In this document: one piece after another, positions 16,148-24,115 of the stretch
How the letters are laid out: each line of letters starts with the position of its first letter
Numbering within the stretch: position 1 is the first letter of the stretch
Assembly (NCBI GenBank): GCA_965116195.1
Contig: OZ220491.1
Coordinates: 1,116,001 to 1,180,000, forward strand
Direction: 5' to 3'
DNA length: 64,000 bases
Origin: Aldehydirespirator sp965116195
Lineage (GTDB): Bacteria; Actinomycetota; Acidimicrobiia; Acidimicrobiales; Aldehydirespiratoraceae
Program-made: the position numbers and the translations under genes
Notes under the pieces: generated by a model
What the model was told of the DNA's origin: nothing
Seen by the model: only the letters and a program-made list of their open reading frames with translations
Database searches by the model: none

Positions 16148-16660
16148 CTAGAAAGTCTGGCAGATGTCGGCCCACCGAAAGACCGTGTCGGGGCCTTCTG
16201 TTGTCTGCAGCAGCACGACGGCCACGCTGTCACAGTGCATGCGGTAGGCCTTGCCCGCAGGCAGCAGGGTCATGTGGCCGCGCGAGGCCGTCACTGTTCC
16301 CATGAGACTTCCTTCCGGTTTCCCGCTCAAGCCCACAGATCCGTTGGAGCCCGGTTCCACGATGTCTGCGGCGGGATCAATCAACTCAATGCGTACCGTG
16401 CCGTCCATGACAAGAGCGAATTCGTCATGGGGTGTGGCCCGCCACTCGCTGGTGCCCTCGGCGCGGATCGCTTCAAGCACATACTCCAGGTTCTTGCCAA
16501 CTGCAACCTTTTCATAGGGCGCAGCGCGTGACGCAACATCAAATATGTTGGAGAAGGCATAGTGTCTGGGGTCGTCATCCACCACTTGGACTCCGCCCAT
16601 GGTGTAGCTGTCAAGTGACCCGAAATCCGTCTCGTACTGTGTTGCGGTGCTCTCGTTCAT
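16148..16660 (-). CDS. hapC: Hydroquinone 1,2-dioxygenase, small subunit (HapC/PnpC1 type)
   Basis: The 170-residue protein matches the small subunit of hydroquinone dioxygenase in length and pattern: DDPRHYAFSNIFDVASRAAPYEKVAVGKN, then RAEGTSEWRATPHDEFALVMDG, then the cupin-type LLPAGKAYRM and the C-terminal RWADIC. The heterotetramer with the large subunit is required for activity in characterised systems. ATG at 16658-16660 follows GGAGG on the minus strand. It is the first gene of the pair. The upstream stretch 16661-16886 has a GTCGTTGT-type short repeat and no gene. Confidence 0.9.
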   Translation of the reverse strand: MNESTATQYETDFGSLDSYTMGGVQVVDDDPRHYAFSNIFDVASRAAPYEKVAVGKNLEYVLEAIRAEGTSEWRATPHDEFALVMDGTVRIELIDPAADIVEPGSNGSVGLSGKPEGSLMGTVTASRGHMTLLPAGKAYRMHCDSVAVVLLQTTEGPDTVFRWADICQTF

Positions 16661-16886
16661 GATTCGCCTCCGGCATCAACTACCGTTTGTCGTTGTCGTT
16701 CTCGTAGTCGTTGTCGTTGCGTCACGATTTGCGTGTGTCTGGGATGACCCCGGTCGGCCGGGTCGTGTTGTGGTTGTGGATGCATCGTGACCCCCAGTCC
16801 AGCCTCCGGTATACACATGGACGTAACGAAGATAGCAGCACCGGTCACCAGCGCGAGGCACCGGTGGCGGGACAACCGGTGTCCGG

Positions 16887-18287
16887 ATGACTGAGCATCG
16901 GGCGCAGGCGCTGACAGGAGAGGCCAGCGGGTACTCGCACGATTGTCGGCGCTGTTGCAATCGGGCGCAGGCGCTGATAGGAGAGGCCCTTGCCGAGCGG
17001 GTGACGCGCCTCGGCCACACCCTCCAGGCGAGCGGCGTGGCGGTCACTGTTGCCGAGATCATTGACGCCTCTGCGGCGGCGACCTACGTGGAGCTGGGCT
17101 CTCGCGAGGAGTTTCGAGCAGCCCTGAAGGCCACCCTTGTCAAGAGCGAGCGCCATCTGGCCGTCTTTGATGCTGTCTTTGACCGGCTGTTTCCGCTCAG
17201 CGGGACCGTTGGTGCCGGTGTTGCTGCACCCACCGCTGGGGACGCGGCGAGCGTCATTGCCCATGACGGCGACACGGCGGCGCTGGCAGCACGTCTGGTG
17301 GATGAGCACGGAGGTTTTGAGGGTGTGATGCGAGGTGAGCAACACCATCTTCAGCGTGTGCTGCGTGCCGCTGACCTGGCTCGGCTGATGAGCGATGCCC
17401 GCAAGACAAACCCGGAGTTGACGGCTGTGGAACTGCGGGAGCGCATTGAACGCCTCAAGCAACTCATGGCAGCCGAGGTGCGCTACCGCCTGGGGGAATC
17501 CTGCGACTCCGGTGTCACCGGTGACACCGACCAAGCCGCAGATGACACGGCGGTGCAGGACATCGAGTTTCTGAACGCCAGTCGAAGCCAGCTCGAGGAA
17601 ATACGTGAGTCTGTCAGACCTCTGGCCCGAAGGCTTGCGGCGCGCCTGGCTCGGCGCAAACAATCCCGTCGTGGTCGCAACGTCAACTTCCGCCGCACGG
17701 CCCGCTGGTCTCTCGCCACCGGTGGTACGCCGATTGATGTGGCCTACCAGCGAGCGCGCTTGCACAGGCCGGACCTGTATGTGCTCTGTGACATCTCGGG
17801 CTCGGTGGCGCACTTCTCGGTGTTCACGCTGACGCTGATGTCCGCGCTCTCTGCTGAGGTGGCCAGGTGCCGTTCATTTGTGTTCGTTGATGCCGTTGAC
17901 GAGGTCACCGGTCTGCTCGCCGCCACCGGCCACGGCATTGAACCCTGGCAGATCATGCGCAACACCAACGTGATCGCGGCTGACGGACACTCCGACTACG
18001 GAGCGGTACTGAACCAGTTCTGGGACGAGATCGGTGACCGGGAACTGCGACCCAACTCAACACTGTTGATCACGGGTGATGCCCGAACGAACTACCGCGA
18101 GACGAGGGCCTCAACTCTTGAGGCGATCTCCGGTCGATGTCGCGCCGTGTACTGGTTGAATCCCGAGCCCCGCCAGGACTGGGACACCCACGACTCAGAG
18201 ATGAGCACCTATGCGCAGCACTGCACAGCTACGTTTGAGGTGCGAACGGTGCGACAGCTTGTCAGCTGTGTGGAAGAACTGCTCTGA
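16887..18287 (+). CDS. VWA-domain protein of the CoxE family
   Basis: The 466-residue protein has the CoxE-like N-terminal region (GHTLQASGVAVTVAEIID, then FRAALKATLVKSERHLAVFD) and a C-terminal von Willebrand A domain with the MIDAS motif DISGS near residue 300 and later SDYGAVL and TGDARTN. CoxE-type proteins usually work with a MoxR-like AAA ATPase in metal-cofactor insertion or enzyme maturation; no such ATPase gene is beside it here. The N-terminus contains a duplicated RAQAL(T/I)GEA separated by 12 residues, encoded by a 63-bp in-frame DNA repeat (16899 and 16962), so the original start was probably further in. Confidence 0.85.
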   Translation: MTEHRAQALTGEASGYSHDCRRCCNRAQALIGEALAERVTRLGHTLQASGVAVTVAEIIDASAAATYVELGSREEFRAALKATLVKSERHLAVFDAVFDRLFPLSGTVGAGVAAPTAGDAASVIAHDGDTAALAARLVDEHGGFEGVMRGEQHHLQRVLRAADLARLMSDARKTNPELTAVELRERIERLKQLMAAEVRYRLGESCDSGVTGDTDQAADDTAVQDIEFLNASRSQLEEIRESVRPLARRLAARLARRKQSRRGRNVNFRRTARWSLATGGTPIDVAYQRARLHRPDLYVLCDISGSVAHFSVFTLTLMSALSAEVARCRSFVFVDAVDEVTGLLAATGHGIEPWQIMRNTNVIAADGHSDYGAVLNQFWDEIGDRELRPNSTLLITGDARTNYRETRASTLEAISGRCRAVYWLNPEPRQDWDTHDSEMSTYAQHCTATFEVRTVRQLVSCVEELL

Positions 18288-18320
18288 GCCGCTGGTTGCC
18301 CGGATCACAGGCTTGCAGGC

Positions 18321-18554
18321 TCACACTTCGATGAAGATGCACTCTCCAGGGCACTCTTCAGCCGATTCGATCACGGCCTCCTCCTGACCTGCGGGCACGG
18401 CTGCCAGACCCTCGGGTCCGCCGGGTTCCGAGAACACCTTGCCATCCTCAACGACATAGGCGAGACCGTCATCAAGCAGGGTGAACACATCGGGGGCGAT
18501 CTCTTCGCACAGGCCGTCACCGGTGCACAAGTCCTGATCTATCCAGACCTTCAT
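18321..18554 (-). CDS. Small 3Fe-4S-type ferredoxin
   Basis: The 77-residue protein starts MKVWIDQDLCTGDGLCEEIAPDVF and ends AEECPGECIFIEV when read in parts. The Cys pattern C-x5-C near the N-terminus and C-x3-C near the end, with a residue other than Cys at the middle position, is typical of actinobacterial 3Fe-4S ferredoxins that feed cytochromes P450 or oxygenases. An acidic insertion of about 30 residues separates the two halves. The ATG at 18554 has AGAGAGG about 10 nt upstream. It converges on the CoxE-like gene. No partner enzyme is adjacent. Confidence 0.88.
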   Translation of the reverse strand: MKVWIDQDLCTGDGLCEEIAPDVFTLLDDGLAYVVEDGKVFSEPGGPEGLAAVPAGQEEAVIESAEECPGECIFIEV

Positions 18555-18576
18555 CGTGTGGCTGTACCTCTCTTAT

Positions 18577-18811
18577 CAGGGCAGGTCTCTCAGCGGGCCC
18601 GTTGGCTGCGTGGTGTCTGCGTGGGTTGGGATTGAGGGTTTGTGGGTCAGGGCCTGCCGAGTGAACTTCGACTGCGGGACAGCATAGCGAGGTGCAACGA
18701 GGACCGGACGGGCAATCTCGGACGAATTTGTTTCTGGGAGACCCGCCCCGTCGGGCAGAGGTACTTTACAGGGATTATGCAAGCGAGACAGATGCTGCGA
18801 GACCTGCCCTG
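18577..18811. repeat. Widely spaced inverted repeat upstream of the ferredoxin gene
   Basis: CAGGGCAGGTCTC (18577-18589) is perfectly complementary to GAGACCTGCCCTG (18799-18811), with a near match extending five bases inward. The 209 bp between the arms contain no gene. The spacing resembles a small non-autonomous element, but target-site duplications were not recognised. Confidence 0.45.
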
Positions 18812-18855
18812 TCGTTCAGTGGCCCCAGCGCAGCCAAGATCGCACCGCAGGCGAC

Positions 18856-18958
18856 GGCGGCGACAACCGATTTGCGCCCATGACTGACACGTTGTCGGGT
18901 TCGTTGGTGTCGGCTGCCACGAGACCGATGGCGGCGACAACCGATTTGCCCCCACGAT
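18856..18958. repeat. 74-bp direct repeat in the gap before arc
   Basis: GGCGGCGACAACCGATTTGC begins at 18856 and at 18930 and is followed by CCC(A/C)(T/C)GA-type sequence and TTGACA or CTGACA. No ORF here has support. Confidence 0.7.
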
Positions 18959-19016
18959 TGACAGTCTCAGCGCTTCCATCGGCATAAGGTAGAAGAGTGT
19001 CCCGCTTCCCATGCAC

Positions 19017-19348
19017 AGGAGGTGACCCATATGCCCAGGGCCTCGCACTCGGCCCCATATTCCCTCGCCCCCCATGCGCAAGAGGCGCGGTGATGCAGGT
19101 GCAATGGCAGTCCGGGCTGTCATGTCACACCTCTACGTTCCGCTCCCCTTGCGCAGGAGGTGACGAGGTGAGCGGCTCATCGGGAGCCGGTCAAGTTGCG
19201 TCCGCCCCCGTTGCGCAGGAGGTGACCCGGACCGCATCACACGTGGGTACTCACCTTCGGGTCCGCCCCCGATGCGCAGGAGGTGACCGGAGCCTGTGTG
19301 GCGACCAGTTGGGGACTGGTAGTCCGCCCCCGATGTGCAGGGAGGTGA
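19017..19348 (+). promoter_or_regulatory. Array of repeated Shine-Dalgarno sequences upstream of arc
   Basis: AGGAGGTGA, the full complement of the 16S rRNA 3' end, occurs at 19017-19025, 19155-19163, 19217-19225 and 19278-19286, and GGAGGTGA at 19341-19348 is the one used by arc. Four of these are spaced about 62 bp apart and share the preceding CCGCCCC-N4-TGCGC. The copy at 19155 is followed by GAGGTGAGCGGC, a duplicate of the arc start; its frame stays open until 19365, 14 bases past the real arc start. Confidence 0.75.
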
Positions 19349-19351
19349 CGG

Positions 19352-21112
19352 GTGAGCGGCTTTGATGATGCGCACAACTTTGACGAAGCGCACCACGATC
19401 CAGCACTGACACGTCGCAGGCTGGCCGAGTTGCAGAGTGAGGTCACGTCTCTGAAGCGACGTCTCCAGGACGCCTCCAAGCGGGCGCGCGCCATGGAGCA
19501 GCGTGTCTTCGAGAACAAGGGCAGGCTCTCACAGGCGGTGTCACAGAACGAGAGGTTGACCGCCATGCTGCGCGATGCCCGCGAGCACATCAGCACGCTG
19601 CGTGAAGAGGTGGAAAAGCTCACGCAGCCACCGAGCGGTTACGGGACCGTGCTTGATCACAACGACGACGGAACGGTTGATGTGCGTTGCGGAGGACGAA
19701 AGATGCGGGTGGCGGCACAGCCCGAACTGCTCAAGGAGTTGCGTGTCGGTGACCAGGTGGTGCTGAACGAATCGTTCAGTGCGATCATGGCGCTGCGCCC
19801 TGACCGCACAGGCGAGGTGGTCACGGTAAAGGAACTCCTGCCCGGTGGTGACCGTGCGCTGATAGTCGGCTCGGCTGATGAGGAGCGGATCGTGCAACTC
19901 GCCGAGAGCGTGAAGCAGGAACCGATCCGCAGTGGTGACAACGTGCTCGTGGACTCCTCAGCTGCCCTGCTGATAGAGCGCCTGCCACGGCCCGAGGTGG
20001 AGGATCTCGTGCTGGAAGAGGTCCCCGACATCAGCTACGTGGACGTGGGCGGGCTTGACACCCAGATCGAGCAGATCACCGACGCTGTGGAGCTGCCGTT
20101 CGTGCATCAGGCGCTGTTCGCCGACTACGACCTTCCTGCCCCCAAGGGCGTGCTGCTCTACGGGCCCCCCGGCTGCGGCAAGACCCTGATTGCCAAGGCT
20201 GTTGCCAACAGTCTGGCCCGCAAGGTGTCGGAGGTGTCCGGTGACACCAACGCTCGCAGCTATTTCCTCAACATCAAGGGTCCCGAACTCCTCAACAAAT
20301 ACGTCGGCGAGACCGAACGACAGATCCGGCTGGTGTTTCAGCGTGCCCGCGAGAAGAGCGAGCAGGGCTGGCCTGTGATCGTGTTCTTCGACGAGATGGA
20401 ATCGCTGTTCCGCACCCGTGGCTCGGGGATCAGTTCGGACATCGAGTCGACGATCGTGCCCCAGTTGTTGGCCGAGATCGATGGTGTTGAGGCGTTGCGG
20501 AATGTGATCGTCATCGGTGCGTCCAACCGTGAGGACCTGATAGACCCCGCGATCCTGCGTCCCGGGCGTCTTGATGTCAAGATCAAGATCGAACGTCCCA
20601 ATGCCGAGGCAGCCGCCGCGATCTTCTCCCGCTACCTGGTGCCGACACTGCCCATAGCTGCTGAGATGGTCGAGACGGTCGGTGGTGGCGATCCGGACAA
20701 GGCCGTCCGAGCCATGATCGAACAGACGGTCGAGGACATGTACCGACCGGTTGACGACAATCAGTTCCTGGAGGTCACCTACCAGAACGGCGACAAGGAG
20801 ATCATGTACTTCCGCGACTTCGCCTCGGGGGCCATGATCGAGAATGTCGTGCGACGGGCCAAGAAGCTGGCGATCAAGCGCGAGATCGCGGGCGGGGAGC
20901 GTGGCATCGCCCTGGTTGACCTGTCGGCTTCGGTCCGCCAGGAGTTCAAAGAGCACGAAGACCTGCCCAACACGACCAACCCGGACGACTGGGCCCGGAT
21001 CTCGGGCAAGAAGGGCGAACGCATCGTCTTTGTGCGCACACTGGCCTCAAGCGAGGACCTCGTCTCGGGGGGACGCTCAATCGAGAGGGTCCAGACCGGC
21101 CAGTACCTGTGA
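19352..21112 (+). CDS. arc: Proteasome-associated AAA ATPase ARC/Mpa
   Basis: The 586-residue protein has the order of ARC/Mpa: N-terminal coiled coil (about residues 20-85) that binds Pup, tandem OB domains (about 95-230) and an AAA module with Walker A GPPGCGKT and Walker B VIVFFDEME. It ends in GQYL, the C-terminal docking motif of the Mpa type that opens the 20S gate. It unfolds pupylated proteins and feeds them to PrcBA. The start is GTG at 19352 after GGAGGTGA. It lies ahead of dop-pup-prcBA but is separated from them by the amino-acid transporter genes. The region upstream is filled with repeats. Confidence 0.96.
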   Translation: MSGFDDAHNFDEAHHDPALTRRRLAELQSEVTSLKRRLQDASKRARAMEQRVFENKGRLSQAVSQNERLTAMLRDAREHISTLREEVEKLTQPPSGYGTVLDHNDDGTVDVRCGGRKMRVAAQPELLKELRVGDQVVLNESFSAIMALRPDRTGEVVTVKELLPGGDRALIVGSADEERIVQLAESVKQEPIRSGDNVLVDSSAALLIERLPRPEVEDLVLEEVPDISYVDVGGLDTQIEQITDAVELPFVHQALFADYDLPAPKGVLLYGPPGCGKTLIAKAVANSLARKVSEVSGDTNARSYFLNIKGPELLNKYVGETERQIRLVFQRAREKSEQGWPVIVFFDEMESLFRTRGSGISSDIESTIVPQLLAEIDGVEALRNVIVIGASNREDLIDPAILRPGRLDVKIKIERPNAEAAAAIFSRYLVPTLPIAAEMVETVGGGDPDKAVRAMIEQTVEDMYRPVDDNQFLEVTYQNGDKEIMYFRDFASGAMIENVVRRAKKLAIKREIAGGERGIALVDLSASVRQEFKEHEDLPNTTNPDDWARISGKKGERIVFVRTLASSEDLVSGGRSIERVQTGQYL

Positions 21113-21284
21113 GATATCTGTGAGATCCACGAGCCTGTCTTTGTTCGTGCCACGCCTGGAGTTGCCCCGTACCGTGTCGCAGTAGCCGGTCTTGGTGCCG
21201 CATTCCCGAAATCCTGTTGCAGACTGCCGCTGGCCGACTTACCATGAGCACCCCAAGTCAAACCGAGTCCCATGGAGGAATATC

Positions 21285-22442
21285 ATGACTAAACCCCTGC
21301 ACTGGCGCGTACTCGCTGTGCTGTTCGCTGTAGTCCTTGTCGCTGCAAGTTGCGGCGACGACGATGACGGTGACGACGCAGCTTCAACAACGACTGCGCC
21401 TGCAACAACCGAGGCACCAGATGATGCGCCTGCCACAACCGAGGCACCATCTGACACTGTGGTAGTAACCCAGGATGCCGACCTGCTTGACACCGTGATG
21501 GCTCGCGGCGAACTGCACTGCGGTGTCTCGGGCGCGGCTGTGGCGTTCTCGGAGACCCAGCCTGACGGCTCCCAAACAGGCTTTGACGCCGACTACTGCC
21601 GAGCTGTGGCAGCAGCGATCTTCGGCGATGCCAACGCTGTCGTCTTCACCCCGCTGACAGCTGCTGAGCGTTTCACTGCGGTGCAGACCGGTCAGGTGGA
21701 CGTGCTGATGCGCAACACCACCTGGACTCAAGGCCGCGACACCGAGGTGGGTATGGACTTCGGTCCCACCACCTACTACGACGGCCAGCAGCTCATGGCG
21801 CGTGCCAGTGACGGCTTCACCAACGCCTCTGATGTGAGCGACATCGGCGGCGCTGTTGTGTGTACCAACGCCGGTACCACCACCGAGCAGAACATCGCCG
21901 ATGCCGCAGATGCTGCCGGGGTGGAGATAACGCTGAACACGTTTGAGGACTTCGACATCGTGACCACCAACTTCACCGAGGGGGCCTGTGACATCATCAC
22001 GACTGATGGTTCGGCACTCGTCGGGCGCAAGGCCAACCAGCAGCCCGCCGGTGAGGAGTGGGTGATCTTCCCGCCCACGCCCATCTCCAAGGAGCCACTG
22101 GGCCCGACCTATGGCCAGAACAACTCGCGTTTCGCCGATGTTGTGAACTGGACCGTCTACGCAATGATCATCGCTGACGAGAAGGGCATCACCCAGGCCA
22201 ACGTGGACCAGATGGCCGCCAGCCCGCCTGATGCTGAAGCGGCTCGCCTGCTGGGCGGTGAGGGTGAACTCCAGAGTGCCATGGGTCTGGCACCGGATGC
22301 CTTCATGCAGGTCATCAAGCAGGTCGGCAACTACGACGACGTATACGAACGTCACCTGGTACCGGTGGGCCTGACCCGTGAGGGCTCCGCCAATGCCGGC
22401 TGGCTTGACGGCGGCCTGATCTACGCTCCACCTGCGAGGTAA
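21285..22442 (+). CDS. aapJ: General L-amino-acid ABC transporter substrate-binding lipoprotein (AapJ type)
   Basis: The 385-residue protein has an N-terminal signal with lipobox VAASC, a Thr/Pro-rich linker and an amino-acid-binding fold. GELHCGVSGAAVAFSE, FDADYCRAVAAAIFGDA and RFTAVQTGQVDVLMRNTTWT, read as separate segments, are hallmarks of AapJ/BztA rather than of glutamine-specific proteins. ATG at 21285 follows GGAGGA. It heads the run aapJ-aapQ-aapM-aapP. A strong hairpin after the stop probably raises its transcript level relative to the permease genes. Confidence 0.92.
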   Translation: MTKPLHWRVLAVLFAVVLVAASCGDDDDGDDAASTTTAPATTEAPDDAPATTEAPSDTVVVTQDADLLDTVMARGELHCGVSGAAVAFSETQPDGSQTGFDADYCRAVAAAIFGDANAVVFTPLTAAERFTAVQTGQVDVLMRNTTWTQGRDTEVGMDFGPTTYYDGQQLMARASDGFTNASDVSDIGGAVVCTNAGTTTEQNIADAADAAGVEITLNTFEDFDIVTTNFTEGACDIITTDGSALVGRKANQQPAGEEWVIFPPTPISKEPLGPTYGQNNSRFADVVNWTVYAMIIADEKGITQANVDQMAASPPDAEAARLLGGEGELQSAMGLAPDAFMQVIKQVGNYDDVYERHLVPVGLTREGSANAGWLDGGLIYAPPAR

Positions 22443-22496
22443 CAGGCGCGAGCAACTGCAAATGGCAGCATCTTGGCGACACATCGTCTAGGTTTG

Positions 22497-22526
22497 CGGG
22501 GGTTGGGATGTCAGTCCCAACCCCCG
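22497..22526 (+). terminator. Intercistronic hairpin between aapJ and aapQ
   Basis: CGGGGGTTGGGA (22497-22508) and TCCCAACCCCCG (22515-22526) pair perfectly over 12 bp around a 6-nt loop. No T-run follows, so it may act as a partial terminator or as an RNA stabiliser for the binding-protein transcript. Confidence 0.75.
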
Positions 22527-22578
22527 TTGCTGTTCCCAGCACCAAAAACACCCCGATCTGCTCCGGAGGCGCCTAGGC

Positions 22579-24114
22579 GTGTCCAACACTGAACCGGCCA
22601 CGTTGGCTGCGACACAGGCGCAGCGACCCCCCATTTATCGAGACGCAACCATTGTGAAATGGTTGGCCCAGGTCATCACCTTGCTGCTGGTGCTGCTTGC
22701 CATGTACTTCCTGGCCTCTCAAGCGCGGAGCAACCTGGAAGCCAAAGACATCAGCACCGGTTACGACTTCTTGGGCATCAATCTGGGAAGCGATCTCGGC
22801 TCCGGCATTGACACCAACCCCGACACCAGCGGTCGGGCGTTGTGGGTGGGTATGGTCAACACGATTCGCCTCTCGATCGGCGGCATCATCATGGCAACGT
22901 TGCTCGGCATCCTCATCGGCGTGGGGCGGCTTTCCAGCAACTGGATCGTCCATCGGGCCAGCAGCATCTTCATCGAAACCGTGCGCAACATTCCGCCGCT
23001 GGTTCAGATCATCCTGCTTTTTGTTGTGATAGCCAGCCTGCCCAGCGTGGAACCCGATCAGGGGCCTGTACACGGCTGGCTGCACGTCTCCAACAAGGGC
23101 GTGTCCATCCCGCGCGTGTTCCTGGGTGACGGCTTCTATCAGTGGATGGTGTTCATCGTTGTCGGTGTCATCGCCGGCTGGCTCGCCATGCGGGCACGAA
23201 CGCGTTTGCGCGAAGCCACGGGACGTGAGACCTATCCGGTGTTCAGCTTCGCGGTGGTGGTGGGCGGATTCGGGCTGGTGGGCTGGTTTGTGCATCCCGT
23301 CTTCGGCTGGGTCGGTGAGGTGTTCGACTTCTTGGCCGAGGCTGTTGACTCCCTCACCCCCCGCATCGTTCAAGCCGTCATCTCGCTCGTTGCCCTGGTT
23401 GTGGCGGTGCTGTGGATCAGACGTTTCCTGGCTCAGCACCGCACGCCGGCAGGACTGATGAAACTTGCTGATGATGACTACTTCCGTATTGTCTTTGCGA
23501 TAGTCGGCGCGGCAATCGTGATCCTCTTCGTGACTTTGGGCTGGCCGGGACTGTCGAGTTGGATCATCAACTCCGGACGCGATCTCTTTGAGGTGCTCGG
23601 CGACAAGTTCGGCGACGGTCGCACCGGGCAGCCGATTGATGCCATGCGGCCCGACATTGAACAGCTCGGCAACTTCCCGAACTACGGCCCGGCCGGCCTC
23701 AACCTGATCCAGGGTCTGGCTGCGGTCTATTTTGGTTTGGTCTTGTACACGGCAGCCTTTATTGCCGAGATCGTGCGAGGTGGGATTCTGGCCGTGCCGA
23801 AGGGTCAGACCGAGGCTGCTCAAGCCGTTGGGCTGCGTCGGGCGACCATGCTGCGACGTGTTGTCCTGCCTCAGGCCTTCCGTGTGATAATGCCACCGCT
23901 TGGCAACCAGTACCTGAACCTCACCAAAAACACCTCATTGGCAATAGCTGTCGGCTACAGCGACATCGTGCAGGTGGGGCAGTCTGTTTACAACCAGACC
24001 GGCAAGACACTTGAAGTTGTGTCGATCTGGATGTTGTTCTATCTGGCTTGTTCACTCACCATCTCGGTGATTGTGAACTTCTTCAACGTTCGACTCAAGA
24101 TCGTGGAGCGCTGA
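22579..24114 (+). CDS. aapQ: Amino-acid ABC transporter permease (AapQ type)
   Basis: The 511-residue membrane protein has the long-insert layout of AapQ/BztB: two N-terminal membrane segments, a large middle insertion with extra hydrophobic segments, and the C-terminal permease core with the EAA-type loop QTEAAQAVGLRRATMLRRVV and PPLGNQYLNLTKNTSLA, read in parts. Typical AapQ is about 400 residues, so the insertion here is long. GTG at 22579 is preceded by CCGGAGG. It forms a heterodimer with AapM, whose gene begins 1 base after its stop. Confidence 0.92.
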   Translation: MSNTEPATLAATQAQRPPIYRDATIVKWLAQVITLLLVLLAMYFLASQARSNLEAKDISTGYDFLGINLGSDLGSGIDTNPDTSGRALWVGMVNTIRLSIGGIIMATLLGILIGVGRLSSNWIVHRASSIFIETVRNIPPLVQIILLFVVIASLPSVEPDQGPVHGWLHVSNKGVSIPRVFLGDGFYQWMVFIVVGVIAGWLAMRARTRLREATGRETYPVFSFAVVVGGFGLVGWFVHPVFGWVGEVFDFLAEAVDSLTPRIVQAVISLVALVVAVLWIRRFLAQHRTPAGLMKLADDDYFRIVFAIVGAAIVILFVTLGWPGLSSWIINSGRDLFEVLGDKFGDGRTGQPIDAMRPDIEQLGNFPNYGPAGLNLIQGLAAVYFGLVLYTAAFIAEIVRGGILAVPKGQTEAAQAVGLRRATMLRRVVLPQAFRVIMPPLGNQYLNLTKNTSLAIAVGYSDIVQVGQSVYNQTGKTLEVVSIWMLFYLACSLTISVIVNFFNVRLKIVER

Positions 24115-24115
24115 G

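Noticed and set aside
22573..23823. 416-codon minus-strand ORF opposite aapQ
   Set aside because: Low-complexity His/Asp/Arg composition typical of antisense frames in high-GC DNA; aapQ is the gene.
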